64,000 nucleotides of DNA from CBDCVA01 sp965222935 [NCBI: Candidatus Latescibacterota bacterium] (GCA_965222935.1 CBDCVA010000002.1:1736001-1800000), one strand, 5' to 3'; numbered from the stretch's first letter, positions 1 to 8,020 are shown. Translations and numbers: made by a program. The notes: generated by a model not told the origin, from the sequence alone.

Positions 1-137
1 GGAATCCGGTAACTGACCTCCATTTCTGGGCGCTTTGGGTCTAGCCCGATTTCATCGACCCGCGCCCGTAGGCTCTCCTTGCGTTTGGACGCTGCGCCGT
101 GCTCGAAGCCCTTTCCCGTCCGCCCCTGGTAAACCAT
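1..137 (-). CDS. partial hypothetical protein, C-terminal part beyond window start
   Basis: On the minus strand a reading frame stays open from about position 200 to the window edge. Its codons end mostly in G or C (for example GTC-GGG-ACG-GCG-ATG, AAG-GGC-TTC-GAG-CAC), as in neighbouring real genes. The first in-frame ATG is at 137 (MVYQGRTGKG...), but a TTG at 161 or an earlier start is possible. The product is not recognised. It would be transcribed divergently from the toxin gene at 241. Only about 45 residues are visible, so this could also be chance openness in GC-rich DNA. Confidence 0.35.
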   Translation of the reverse strand, partial: MVYQGRTGKGFEHGAASKRKESLRARVDEIGLDPKRPEMEVSYRI

Positions 138-185
138 CGCCGTCCCGACATCTGTCCGCAACTGTTGGTCTTCAGCTTGCGCCCC

Positions 186-222
186 TTGACTTTCTCCTGA
201 TAAATTATTACCTATTACGTAA
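186..222 (+). promoter_or_regulatory. possible toxin-antitoxin promoter/operator
   Basis: A TTGACT box (186-191) is followed by an AT-rich stretch with TATTAC (213-218) and a perfect 8-bp palindrome TTACGTAA (215-222), just upstream of the toxin ATG at 241. Spacing between the two hexamers is long (21 bases), so the exact -10 is uncertain. Autoregulation through a palindrome near the promoter is usual for HigBA modules; that the palindrome plays this role here is inference. Confidence 0.35.
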
Positions 223-240
223 CGATAACAAACAGATTCA

Positions 241-576
241 ATGGACATCGCTTTCCGGACCCGTAAGCTCGAGAAGACCTTCAACTCATCCAGTGCTCTC
301 CAGAAGGCGTATGGGGAGCGGATGGCCAGGACGATCAAGATTCGTCGCGCAGTCCTGGATGCGGCTCCCACCTTAGCCTTGGTGCCGACGACTCCACCGG
401 ATCGGAGGCATCAGCTTCGCGGAGATCGGGATGGGCAATTTGCTGTCGATCTCGTCCACCCGCGCCGACTCGTTTTCGAACCCAACCACGAGTTGCTCCC
501 GCTTAAAGACGATGGAGGGATTGATACAGAACAGGTGACCGCAATCATGATCATCGACGTGATCGACTATCACTGA
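241..576 (+). CDS. higB: HigB-like RelE/ParE-family toxin
   Basis: The 111-residue basic protein begins MDIAFRTRKLEKTFNS and continues KAYGERMARTIKIRRAVLDA, the pattern of HigB/killer-type toxins of the RelE/ParE fold. These are ribosome-dependent mRNA endonucleases. It lies 14 bases upstream of an XRE-type antitoxin gene with a good ribosome site, the toxin-first order typical of higBA. The toxin itself has no clear Shine-Dalgarno site before its ATG, which would keep its synthesis low. Family membership rests on length, N-terminal pattern and the partner gene; the active-site residues were not pinned down. Confidence 0.75.
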   Translation: MDIAFRTRKLEKTFNSSSALQKAYGERMARTIKIRRAVLDAAPTLALVPTTPPDRRHQLRGDRDGQFAVDLVHPRRLVFEPNHELLPLKDDGGIDTEQVTAIMIIDVIDYH

Positions 577-590
577 CGGAGGAGAGCGGT

Positions 591-1673
591 ATGGCGACAG
601 CGACTAACCAGTTTTCGCCGGACTATGCGGTTCCGCCCGGGTGGGTCCTCGACGAACGCTTGGAGGTTCAAGGCATCTCGCGCGCGGAATTCGCTCGGCG
701 GTGCGGACGTTCTCCAAAGTTGATCAGTGAGATTATCGCCGGGAAGGCGCCCATAGAACCGGAGACGGCTCTCCAGTTTGAAAAGGTGCTGGGCGTGGAT
801 GTGAGGATCTGGCTTGGTATTGAGTCTGCCTACCAGCTTCATCGGGCCCGGGAGGCCGAGGCGGCGGTTGCTTCGGTCGAGTGGTCGAAAGGCTTTCCGG
901 TTCGTGAGCTCGTGGAGCAGGGCTGCTTCGGGCGACCGGAATCGGATGCAGATGCGGTTTCCAAGCTTCATGAGTTCTTTGGTGTCGGCTCCGTCGAAGC
1001 CTGGACCGCAAAGTACGGTCTGGTGAACGTTGCTTATCTGCATTCGCCGAGCTTCAAGAGCGACGAGTTTGCCCTAGCGACGTGGCACCGCCTCGGCGAG
1101 CTGGAAGCAGAGCGTCAGGAATGCGCTGATTACGACAAAGGAGAATTCAAGCGCGCGATGAGGGAAATCCGGGGGCTAACGCGGGTGCCCATTCGCGAGG
1201 CCTTGAAGCGCGCGCGGCAGCTTAGTAATCAGGCGGGCGTTGCACTGGCGCTGGTTAAGCCGCTGCCGAAGACTGCGCTCAGCGGTGCCGCTTGGTGGCT
1301 TTCACCTCGAAAGGCGGTCATCCTGTTGAGTGCGCGCCACAAATCAGATGATCATCTTTGGTTCAGCTTCTTCCACGAGGCCGCACACCTTCTGCTTCAC
1401 GGCAAGAAAGACGTCTTCGTTGAAGGGCCGAATGACGGCGGTGACGGTTTCGAGGCCGAGGCAAATGAATGGGCTTCCAACGCGCTCGTTGCGCGAACTG
1501 ACTGGAAACGGTTCACCGCGACTCCGCCGCGTAGCAAATCGGCTGTCCGTGCATTCGCGAATGAGCAGGAAATTGCACCGGGCATCGTCGTCGGAATGCT
1601 CCAGCACGCCCGTCTCTTGCCCTGGACACACCTCAATGGACTCAAGGTACGTTATCAATGGAAGGATGATTGA
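591..1673 (+). CDS. higA: HigA-type XRE antitoxin fused to ImmA/IrrE metallopeptidase
   Basis: The 360-residue protein has an N-terminal helix-turn-helix (about residues 20-75; RAEFARRCGRSPKLISEII) as in HigA-family antitoxins. It is followed by a long C-terminal domain with the zinc-protease motif FFHEAAHLLLHG (HExxH-like, near residue 265) and a downstream glutamate-rich EAEANEWAS helix, as in ImmA/IrrE peptidases. The HTH should bind toxin and operator DNA; in ImmA-type proteins the peptidase cleaves a repressor or antitoxin. GGAGG lies just upstream of the ATG (GGAGGAGAGCGGT-ATG). Gene order and close spacing to the HigB-like gene support one operon. A second module of the same architecture but different sequence is at 50170-51677. 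Confidence 0.85.
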   Translation: MATATNQFSPDYAVPPGWVLDERLEVQGISRAEFARRCGRSPKLISEIIAGKAPIEPETALQFEKVLGVDVRIWLGIESAYQLHRAREAEAAVASVEWSKGFPVRELVEQGCFGRPESDADAVSKLHEFFGVGSVEAWTAKYGLVNVAYLHSPSFKSDEFALATWHRLGELEAERQECADYDKGEFKRAMREIRGLTRVPIREALKRARQLSNQAGVALALVKPLPKTALSGAAWWLSPRKAVILLSARHKSDDHLWFSFFHEAAHLLLHGKKDVFVEGPNDGGDGFEAEANEWASNALVARTDWKRFTATPPRSKSAVRAFANEQEIAPGIVVGMLQHARLLPWTHLNGLKVRYQWKDD

Positions 1674-1745
1674 CGACCCTCGCTCAAATCAGAGGCTCGC
1701 GGCAATCTGAACCCTGATGAGAGCATGCTGTCAGGCGGCTCAACC

Positions 1746-3620
1746 TCAAAACCGCGCTGCGCTCAGCCGCCAATAGGCGGCTGAATCCTTCAGTTCCTTC
1801 CGGTCTTTTGCGTAGTCCCAGGGTAGTTTGTTGGTGTCGTCTCGTGCCTTCGGGTCCGCGCCCGCATCTAGGAGGGCGGAGATCACGGCCGGGTTCTCGT
1901 TACTATAGGCCGCCACATGGAGAGGGGTCATGTCGAATTGCCCTCGCGCCTTGGGGTCCGCCCCTGCCTCCAGAAGGGCGACGATCACGGCCGGGTAAAC
2001 GTTAAACCAGGCCGCCCAATGGAGTGGGGTATTGCCGCTTCCGTCTCGCGCCTTGGGGTCCGCACCCGCTCCCAGGAGGACGGCGATCACGGCCGGGTTC
2101 TCGTTAGACCGGGCCGCCCGATGGAGAGGGGTGTCGCTGTTTTCGTCTCTCGCCTTCGGGTCCGCGCCCGCATCCAGGAGGGCGGAGATCACGGCCGGGT
2201 AAACGTTAAACCAGGCCGCCTCATGGAGAGGGGTCCCGCCGCCTTCGTCTCGCGCCTTGGGGTCCGCGCCCGCATCCAGGAGGGCGGCAATCACGGCCGT
2301 GTTCTTGTTAGACCGGGCCGCATCGTGGAGCGGGGTCTTGCCGTCTTCGTCTCGCGCCTTGGGGTCCGCGCCCGCCTCCAGGAGGGCGGCGATCACGGCC
2401 GGGGACCCTATAATCGAGGCCGCATCGTGGAGCGGGGTCCCGCCGCCTTTGTCTCGCGCCTTGGGGTCCGCGCCCGCCTCCAGGAGGGCGGCAATCACGG
2501 CCGTGTTCTTGTTAGACCGGGCCGCATCGTGGAGCGGGGTCTTGCCGTCTTCGTCTCGCGCCTTGGGGTCCGCGCCCGCCTCCAGGAGGGCGGCGATCAC
2601 GGCCGGGGACCCTATAATCGAGGCCGCATCGTGGAGCGGGGTCCCGCCGCCTTTGTCTCGCGCCTTGGGGTCCGCGCCCGCCTCCAGGAGGGCGGCGATC
2701 ACGGCCGGGTAAACGTTAAACCGGGCCGCATCGTGGAGCGGGGTCTTGCCGTCTTCGTCTCGCGCCTTGGGGTCCGCGCCCGCCTCCAGGAGGGCGGCGA
2801 TCACGGCCGGGTAAACGTTAAACCAGGCCGCCAAATGGAGCGGGGTCTTGCCGTCTTCCCTTCGCGCCTTGGGGTCCGCCCCTGCCTCCAGAAGGACGGC
2901 GATCACGGCCGGGTTCTCGTTAGACCGGGCCGCCCGATGGAGAGGGGTTTCGCTGTTTTCGTCTCGCGCCTTGGGGTCCGCACCCGCTCCCAGGAGGACG
3001 GCGATCACGGCCGGGTTCTCGTTAGACCGGGCCGCCCGATGGAGAGGGGTTTCGCTGTTTTCGTCTCGCGCCTTGGGGTCCGCACCCGCTCCCAGGAGGA
3101 CGGCGATCACGGCCGGGTTCTTGTTAGACTGGGCCGCCTTATGGAGTGGGGTCATGCCGAGTTTGTCTCGCGCCTTCGGGTCCGCACCTGCATCCAGGAG
3201 GGCCGCGATCTTGTTAAACCAGGCCGCCAGATGGAATGGGGTGTCGCTGCCCTTGTCTCGCGCTTTGGGGTCCGCATCCGTCCCTAGGAGGGCCGCAATC
3301 ACGGCCGGGTTCTCGTTACCCAAGGCCGCCCAATGGAGTGGGGTCATGCCGAGTTTGTCTCGCGCCTTCGGGTCCGCACCCGCCTCCAGAAGGGCCGCGA
3401 TCACGGCCGGGTTCTCGTTACGCCAAGCCGCCCAATGGAGAGGGGTCATGTCGTCTTCGTCTCGCGCCTTCGGGTCCGCGCCCGCCTCCAGGCAAGCGAC
3501 CAGTCTCTCGATAGTAATCCATGCCAATGACCCGCCCCATCCCTCGCAGTCGGCTAGCGCCGGCCCGGCTGCGAGCAACAGCCACCCCGAGGCAAGCGTC
3601 ATCAAACCTCGTTTTAGCAT
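1746..3620 (-). CDS. secreted ankyrin-repeat protein (long paralogue)
   Basis: The 624-residue protein has a classical signal peptide (basic MLKRG, hydrophobic core, cleavage near AGPALA-DC) followed by about 16 ankyrin units carrying TPLHxAA and AGADPKARD. The period is 34 residues (102 bp) rather than the canonical 33. Ankyrin arrays bind protein partners; with a signal peptide this one acts in the periplasm or outside the cell. GGAGG precedes the ATG (GGAGGACGCCGGACG-ATG). A two-unit block of 204 bp is repeated almost perfectly inside the array (2287-2490 and 2491-2694), evidence of recent expansion. The C-terminus (LPWDYAKDRKELK) and signal peptide match the shorter paralogue at 6578-7447. 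The partner protein is unknown. Confidence 0.93.
   Translation of the reverse strand: MLKRGLMTLASGWLLLAAGPALADCEGWGGSLAWITIERLVACLEAGADPKARDEDDMTPLHWAAWRNENPAVIAALLEAGADPKARDKLGMTPLHWAALGNENPAVIAALLGTDADPKARDKGSDTPFHLAAWFNKIAALLDAGADPKARDKLGMTPLHKAAQSNKNPAVIAVLLGAGADPKARDENSETPLHRAARSNENPAVIAVLLGAGADPKARDENSETPLHRAARSNENPAVIAVLLEAGADPKARREDGKTPLHLAAWFNVYPAVIAALLEAGADPKARDEDGKTPLHDAARFNVYPAVIAALLEAGADPKARDKGGGTPLHDAASIIGSPAVIAALLEAGADPKARDEDGKTPLHDAARSNKNTAVIAALLEAGADPKARDKGGGTPLHDAASIIGSPAVIAALLEAGADPKARDEDGKTPLHDAARSNKNTAVIAALLDAGADPKARDEGGGTPLHEAAWFNVYPAVISALLDAGADPKARDENSDTPLHRAARSNENPAVIAVLLGAGADPKARDGSGNTPLHWAAWFNVYPAVIVALLEAGADPKARGQFDMTPLHVAAYSNENPAVISALLDAGADPKARDDTNKLPWDYAKDRKELKDSAAYWRLSAARF
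2287..2694 (-). repeat. tandem 204-bp higher-order repeat inside the ankyrin array
   Basis: Two adjacent 204-bp blocks, 2287-2490 and 2491-2694, are nearly identical and each encodes two ankyrin units (RDEDGKTPLHDAARSNKN and RDKGGGTPLHDAASIIGS types). The whole coding array also has a 102-bp period, so local unequal crossing-over is expected to change its length. Confidence 0.85.
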
Positions 3621-3734
3621 CGTCCGGCGTCCTCCCCGTTGTCCGGCTCGAAATCAAGGTCCCGATGTTCAACCTAGATACACCGGGCACCTCCGCAGGG
3701 CAAGCTGGGGCTGGAAAATGCGAGAAGGAGGGTG

Positions 3735-3761
3735 GCCCTTAGACCCAGTTCGGGCTTTTTT
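3735..3761 (+). terminator. possible intrinsic terminator, copy 1
   Basis: GCCC (3735-3738) and GGGC (3752-3755) flank a short loop and are followed by six T. The inner stem is weaker than in the duplicate at 7562-7588. It lies on the plus strand between the divergent ankyrin and dioxygenase genes, upstream of the dioxygenase promoter, so it would stop transcription entering from the left. Confidence 0.4.
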
Positions 3762-3842
3762 CGTTCGGATCGGTGTTCGAGGGCAGGTCACTTGGCGGTA
3801 CACTCGGGCGGGCGAGTGACTCCGAGAAACCCTCACGGGGGA

Positions 3843-3872
3843 TTGACACGGGCCGCCGGGCCATGTCATCAT
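3843..3872 (+). promoter_or_regulatory. dioxygenase promoter with degraded -10
   Basis: A perfect -35 TTGACA (3843-3848) is followed, after 18 bases, by CATCAT (3867-3872) as the best -10. The homologous place in copy 2 (7692-7697) reads TATAAT. This suggests that the promoter in copy 1 is weaker or has become activator-dependent; that is inference from sequence alone. Confidence 0.5.
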
Positions 3873-3907
3873 GGATGGGGATGAGTTTCTTGGAGGAGGA
3901 ACGAAAT

Positions 3908-4822
3908 ATGCAAGCGGCTACAGGAAACTCTCTCACCTCAGGCCTCACGCCCGAGCAAACCCGGCAATTCAAAGACGACGGCTTTCTGATGATCCGTGAT
4001 CTGCTCCCGCGTGAAGCGGTTGAGCCGTTGATTCACGAAATGGAGGAGAAGGTGGATGAGGCGACGTGTGAGGCCGTCAAACGGGGTATCCTAGATCCGG
4101 CGAACACGTTTGATGACGCGCCTTTTGAGACGCGTCTCGCTCTCGTCTGCAAGGCATGTTCGGAGCGTAACTGGCTGTGGGAAGATTATTTCCGTGAACA
4201 GGAGATCTCTGACCAGAAACAGAAACCCCGAACGGCCGGGATGTTCATCCTCAGAACCTGGCCATCCCTTCTGGATAGCCTGGAATCAGTGATGGGTCCC
4301 GAGATACTCGGCCACCCACAATTCAACATCCGCACAAAATTACCGCATCAGGCGGAGACCATCGTTCCCTGGCATCAGGATCTGGCCTTCCTGATGCCGG
4401 AAAACGCCGGGAAGACGCTGGTGGCGAATTTCTGGATTCCTCTTGTGAAGGCCACCGCCCAAAGCGGCTGCATGCAGATGATGCGTGGATCGCACCGTCT
4501 GGGTCTGTTGCCTCATGACTTACGGGTGCCTCTTCCTGGGAACGGGGCCCTCGTCGGCATTTCGGATGCCGATTTGCCGGATTGTGAGGTCGTGGCGGGT
4601 GAAATGGATGTGGGGGATGTCCTGATGACGACGGAACGGGTGGTACATCGATCGATACCGAACACGTCGAACATCGTCAGGTGGAGTGTGGACACGCGCT
4701 ATAGTGCGATTGGACTGCCCAATGGTCGTCCCGATGTCCCCGGCTTTGTCGCCCGCAGCCGCAAGAATCCCCAAAGCGTTGCTCGGTCATATCGTGAATG
4801 GAATCGACTGTTCGAAGCGTGA
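3908..4822 (+). CDS. phytanoyl-CoA dioxygenase (PhyH) family protein
   Basis: The product (304 residues from the ATG at 3908) is a non-haem Fe(II)/2-oxoglutarate oxygenase of the PhyH family. The iron-binding HxD is seen in VPWHQDLAFL, and the distal histidine and 2-oxoglutarate arginine in TTERVVHRSIPN and VRWSVDTRYS. A conserved GSHRLGLLP segment lies between them. The start at 3908 is preferred over the upstream in-frame ATG at 3773 because GGAGGAGG lies 7 bases before it and because identity to copy 2 covers this leader. The substrate cannot be told; the family hydroxylates lipids and many small molecules. It is convergent with a P450 gene 44 bases downstream, so both may serve one oxidative pathway. 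Its first 15 residues are duplicated at 7736. Confidence 0.9.
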   Translation: MQAATGNSLTSGLTPEQTRQFKDDGFLMIRDLLPREAVEPLIHEMEEKVDEATCEAVKRGILDPANTFDDAPFETRLALVCKACSERNWLWEDYFREQEISDQKQKPRTAGMFILRTWPSLLDSLESVMGPEILGHPQFNIRTKLPHQAETIVPWHQDLAFLMPENAGKTLVANFWIPLVKATAQSGCMQMMRGSHRLGLLPHDLRVPLPGNGALVGISDADLPDCEVVAGEMDVGDVLMTTERVVHRSIPNTSNIVRWSVDTRYSAIGLPNGRPDVPGFVARSRKNPQSVARSYREWNRLFEA

Positions 4823-4866
4823 GAGAGCGATGGCGCAGAGGAGGACGAGCATCTGTGTCCAGGCTT

Positions 4867-6096
4867 TCAGTCGAGGAGGAGGGGGAAAGCCGAGAGACCA
4901 CGGAAGGCGATATCATGCTGCCATTGCAATGCTTCATCCTCCAGTCGCATGTTGGGAAAGCGTGAGAGTAATGTGGAGAAGGCGATGGAGCCTTCAAGCC
5001 GTGCCAAGGGAGCACCCAGGCAGAAATGAACTCCCGAGCCAAAGGCTACGTGATGGTTCCGGGTTCTCGTAATATCCAGACGATCCGCTTCTCGAAACTC
5101 CGCTGGATCGTGGTTGGCCGAGCCCAGCATCACGGAAACTAAATCGCCCTCCCGGATTTGCTTTCCACCCAATTTCAAATCTATAGCCGCCTTTCTCAAC
5201 TGACGCTGGAGCGGACTGTCGTAACGCAAGAACTCCTCGATTGCGCCCGCCATCAAAGTCGGGTTGTCCCTCAATCTTTGAAACTGGTGGGGGTGTCGAA
5301 GCAAGGCCAGAAGTCCATTCCCGATCAGGTGGGTTGTGGTCTCATGGCCGGCAACGAGAAGCGTAACGGACGTCGATAGAAGCTCCGCCTGGCTCAGCTT
5401 GTCGCCCTGCTCCTCCGCCTCCACCAGAAGACTCAGCATGTCCGACCGTGGGTTCTGTCGGCGGTCCACAACCAGGCGGCCAAAATAGTCCCGCAGTTCA
5501 AGCAACCCCTGCTGGGCCCTTTCGGCAGCTTCAACGGTGAGGGGATTCGTGGCGGTCAACCCGATAATCTCATCCGACCATCGCTTGAACTGCTCACGAT
5601 CCTCGGGGAGCAAGCCGAGGATGTCGCAAATGACGATGGCGGGCAATGGGTACGCAAAATCTCGAATCACGTCCATGCGCCCGGATTCCTGGACCGCGTC
5701 CAGCAACTCATTCACGATGGCTTGAATCCGTGAACGCATGCTTTCTACCGCCCCATGGGTAAACGCTTTGTTGACCAGCACTCGGAGTCGAGTGTGGTCG
5801 GGAGGATCAGTGTGAATCAGCCCCAGAGAAAAATGACAGTAGAGTGGCTGCATTCTTTCCCGGTCCTGTTGCGGCAATTGATCCAGAAGGGAGGCGATGC
5901 GGCCCGAGTTGATCAACCGCTGATGGTTTCGTAAGGCCCAGTTGACATCCTCATGGCGGGTGAGAACCCAACTTCCAAGCTTGTCGCTCCAATGGACGGG
6001 GTCTTCAAGGCGTAGATCTTGATAGAAAGGGTAGGGGTTTGCGAAAAACTCGGGCGATAGCCACCTGCTCGTGAGTGTCGGATCCGATTTCAGCAA
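4867..6096 (-). CDS. cytochrome P450
   Basis: The 409-residue soluble bacterial P450 shows all family marks: I-helix oxygen-activation motif AGHETT (about residue 245), K-helix ExxR in EEFLRYDSP, and the haem-thiolate loop FGSGVHFCLGAPLAR (about residue 350, Cys ligand). It resembles class I hydroxylases of the CYP107/CYP109 type that need ferredoxin and reductase; neither is encoded nearby. The start is TTG at 6096 with a GAGG-like site upstream; no ATG fits better. Its last ~20 codons and downstream bases recur as a fragment at 9657-9744. The substrate is unknown; the convergent neighbour is a PhyH-type oxygenase. Confidence 0.95.
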   Translation of the reverse strand: MLKSDPTLTSRWLSPEFFANPYPFYQDLRLEDPVHWSDKLGSWVLTRHEDVNWALRNHQRLINSGRIASLLDQLPQQDRERMQPLYCHFSLGLIHTDPPDHTRLRVLVNKAFTHGAVESMRSRIQAIVNELLDAVQESGRMDVIRDFAYPLPAIVICDILGLLPEDREQFKRWSDEIIGLTATNPLTVEAAERAQQGLLELRDYFGRLVVDRRQNPRSDMLSLLVEAEEQGDKLSQAELLSTSVTLLVAGHETTTHLIGNGLLALLRHPHQFQRLRDNPTLMAGAIEEFLRYDSPLQRQLRKAAIDLKLGGKQIREGDLVSVMLGSANHDPAEFREADRLDITRTRNHHVAFGSGVHFCLGAPLARLEGSIAFSTLLSRFPNMRLEDEALQWQHDIAFRGLSAFPLLLD

Positions 6097-6577
6097 AGCT
6101 CGAGCTTCCTCGGCTTTCGACCGAAATCCAAGATAGTGAAGTGGGTGTATCTTCTCTTTTTATGATGCCTATACAGTTCATCATACTAGGGCTCTGGCGC
6201 CCACGCAAGACCCTACCGACTTGGGAGCTACGGCGTGAACACCACGGCGCTGGAGGGACTTGACGCCCCGGCCGTCGAGGAAACGGGGTATCGGCCGAGC
6301 CGGTGGTGATCGATGAACCTAGGCCGATGGAACGGATCCCGGAAACGTTTCGGAAGGCGCCCCTGCTAGGCGGGCTGCACGGTCACGCGCCGCACGATGA
6401 TTGTAGGGACAGAAGGGGGCGTCCAGCCGGACGAGCGGACGGTGCTTGGCGACGGTTAGCGCCGGGATGATGCGTGACAGGCCGAACGAGCGCCTGCCGG
6501 ACAACAGGACTTGGCCGCGCGCGGTCCGGCCCGGACCCGAAGCGCCGGCCATGAACGCACAAACGGGCGGCTCATCC
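6097..6577. other. gene-free interval between P450 and second ankyrin gene
   Basis: About 480 bases with no open frame of convincing codon use. The left part holds an AT-richer stretch (6145-6185) that may contain the P450 promoter on the minus strand. Homology between the two duplicated segments starts near 6570 (matching about 1738), so this interval is the spacer between the copies. Confidence 0.5.
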
Positions 6578-7447
6578 TCAAAACCGCGCTTCGTTCAGCC
6601 GCCAGTAGGCGGGTGAGCCCTTTAGCTCCTTCCGGTCTTTTGCGTAGTCCCATGGCACTTTGTTGTTGCCGTCTCTCGCCTTCGGGTCCGCGCCCGCCTC
6701 CAGGAGAGCCGCGATCACAGCCGGGTTCTCGTTAGCCCAGGCCGCCCAATGGAGAGGGGTCCCGCCGCCTTCGCTTCGTGCCTTCAGGTCCGCGCCCGCC
6801 TCCAGGAGAGCCGCGATCACAGCCGGGTTCTCGTTAAACAAAGCCGTCAAATGGAGTGGGGTCATGCCGCTTTCGTCTCTCGCCTTCGGTTCCGCACCCG
6901 CATCCAGGAGGGCGACGATAACAGCCGGGTTCTCGTTAGCCAAGGCCGCCCAATGGAGTGGGGTCATGCCGAGTTCGTTTCGTGCCTTCAGGTCCGCGCC
7001 CGCCTCCAGGAGGGCCGCGATCACGGCCGGGTTCTTGTTAACCCAGGCCGCCCCATGGAGTGGGGTCGCGCCGAGTTTGTCTCGCGCCTTCAGGTCCGCA
7101 CCCGCCTTCAGGAGGGCGGCGATCACGGCCGGGTTCTCGTTACCCGAGGCCGCCCAATGGAGTGGGGTCATGCCGCCTTCGTTTCGTGCCTTCAGGTCCG
7201 CCCCCGCATCCAGGAGGGCGGCGATCACGGCCGGGTTCTCGTTATTCGAGGCCGCCCAATGGAGAGGGGTCGCGCCGAGTTCGTCTCGCGCCTTCGGGTC
7301 CGCACCCGCATCCAGGCAAGCGGCCAATTCCTCGACCGTCATCCTTGCCAGTGACGCCGCGTCCCATCTCTCGCAGTCGGCTAGCGCCGGCCCGGCTGCG
7401 AGCAAGAGCCACCCTGCGGCAAGCGTCATCAAACATCGTTCCGGCAT
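6578..7447 (-). CDS. secreted ankyrin-repeat protein (short paralogue)
   Basis: The 289-residue paralogue of the gene at 1746-3620 has a near-identical signal peptide (LAAGWLLLAAGPALADCERW) and only six TPLH-bearing ankyrin units, ending in the same PWDYAKDRKELKG tail. The difference in repeat number (6 against about 16) shows array expansion or loss after duplication. It is expected to be exported and to bind protein partners. GGAG lies 11 bases before the ATG. The upstream intergenic region is also duplicated and holds the divergent promoter for the operon at 7736. Confidence 0.92.
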   Translation of the reverse strand: MPERCLMTLAAGWLLLAAGPALADCERWDAASLARMTVEELAACLDAGADPKARDELGATPLHWAASNNENPAVIAALLDAGADLKARNEGGMTPLHWAASGNENPAVIAALLKAGADLKARDKLGATPLHGAAWVNKNPAVIAALLEAGADLKARNELGMTPLHWAALANENPAVIVALLDAGAEPKARDESGMTPLHLTALFNENPAVIAALLEAGADLKARSEGGGTPLHWAAWANENPAVIAALLEAGADPKARDGNNKVPWDYAKDRKELKGSPAYWRLNEARF

Positions 7448-7561
7448 CGTCCGGCGGGCTCCCCGTTGTCCGGCTCGAAATCAAGGTCCCGATGTCCAAC
7501 CTAGATACACCGGGCGCCTCCGCAGGGCAAGCTGGGGCTGGAAAATGCGAGAAGGAGGGTG

Positions 7562-7588
7562 GCCCTTGAACTCAGTTCGGGCTTTTTT
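7562..7588 (+). terminator. intrinsic terminator-like hairpin, copy 2
   Basis: The arms GCCC-tt-GAACT and AGTTC-GGGC pair around a single C, followed by TTTTTT (7583-7588). The hairpin is better formed than in copy 1. It stands upstream of the promoter at 7670, so it insulates the operon from leftward entry rather than ending it. Confidence 0.5.
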
Positions 7589-7669
7589 CGTTCGGATCGG
7601 TGTTCGAGGGCAGGTCACTTGGCGGTACACTCGGGCGGGCGAGTGACTCCGAGAAACCCTCACGGGGGA

Positions 7670-7697
7670 TTGACACGTACCGCCGCCGGGGTATAAT
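7670..7697 (+). promoter_or_regulatory. consensus sigma-70 promoter of the TcmP operon
   Basis: TTGACA (7670-7675) and TATAAT (7692-7697), both perfect, are separated by 16 bases. The element is the duplicate of the dioxygenase leader but with an intact -10. It is expected to drive the genes at 7736, 8020 and 8883 constitutively. Confidence 0.8.
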
Positions 7698-7735
7698 GAT
7701 GGGTAGGGATGAGCTTCTTGGAAGAGGAACGCAAT

Positions 7736-8020
7736 ATGCAAGCGGCTACAGGAAACTCTCTCACCTCAGGCCTCACGCCCGAGGGTAAGACCCGGCCGGA
7801 CGACTTTGGGAAGAAGGCTCAGCGTCCAATCCTAGGCGTCTCGTCGTCTGGTTGGGCGAAACTCGCCCGTAACCTCAAGGCCGAGATTGACGAGAACCTG
7901 ATAGGTGCCTATTGCGGCGATGTCTCCCTTCCCTTCGAGCCGGGCGAGCACAGACGCGCGACGGTCAAGACCTTCGACGACCGGGGCATTGAGAGCCTGA
8001 AAGTGGTGGTTGTGGAGTGA
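7736..8020 (+). pseudogene. chimera: PhyH leader peptide joined to a DNA-methyltransferase-like C-terminal tail
   Basis: The 94-codon frame starts at the ATG corresponding to the dioxygenase start in copy 1. Its first ~16 residues (MQAATGNSLTSGLTPE) are identical to that protein. After base ~7783 the homology stops and the frame continues into an unrelated tail (DENLIGAYCGDVSLPFEPGE ... TVKTFDDRGIESLKVV). That tail resembles the extreme C-terminus of adenine-specific DNA methyltransferases; the catalytic domain is absent. The reading frame is open and its TGA overlaps the ATG of the next gene (TGATG), so it can still couple translation into TcmP. It is probably a broken methyltransferase whose front was replaced by recombination. 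The tail assignment is by pattern memory and uncertain. Confidence 0.5.

Noticed and set aside
35-376. 113-codon plus-strand frame at the window start
   Set aside because: Opposite strand and the HigB frame have better codon use; no ribosome site.
1917-3287. Long plus-strand frame (456 codons) opposite the ankyrin array
   Set aside because: It is an antisense shadow created by the GC-rich repeats; no ribosome site or family resemblance.
1746-3620. Regular ~102-bp repeats that could look like a CRISPR array
   Set aside because: The repeats are coding, have no unique spacers, and translate to ankyrin units.
7709-7735. Upstream in-frame ATG of the chimera (MSFLEEERN...)
   Set aside because: It would include the ribosome site itself; the ATG at 7736 matches the dioxygenase start in copy 1.
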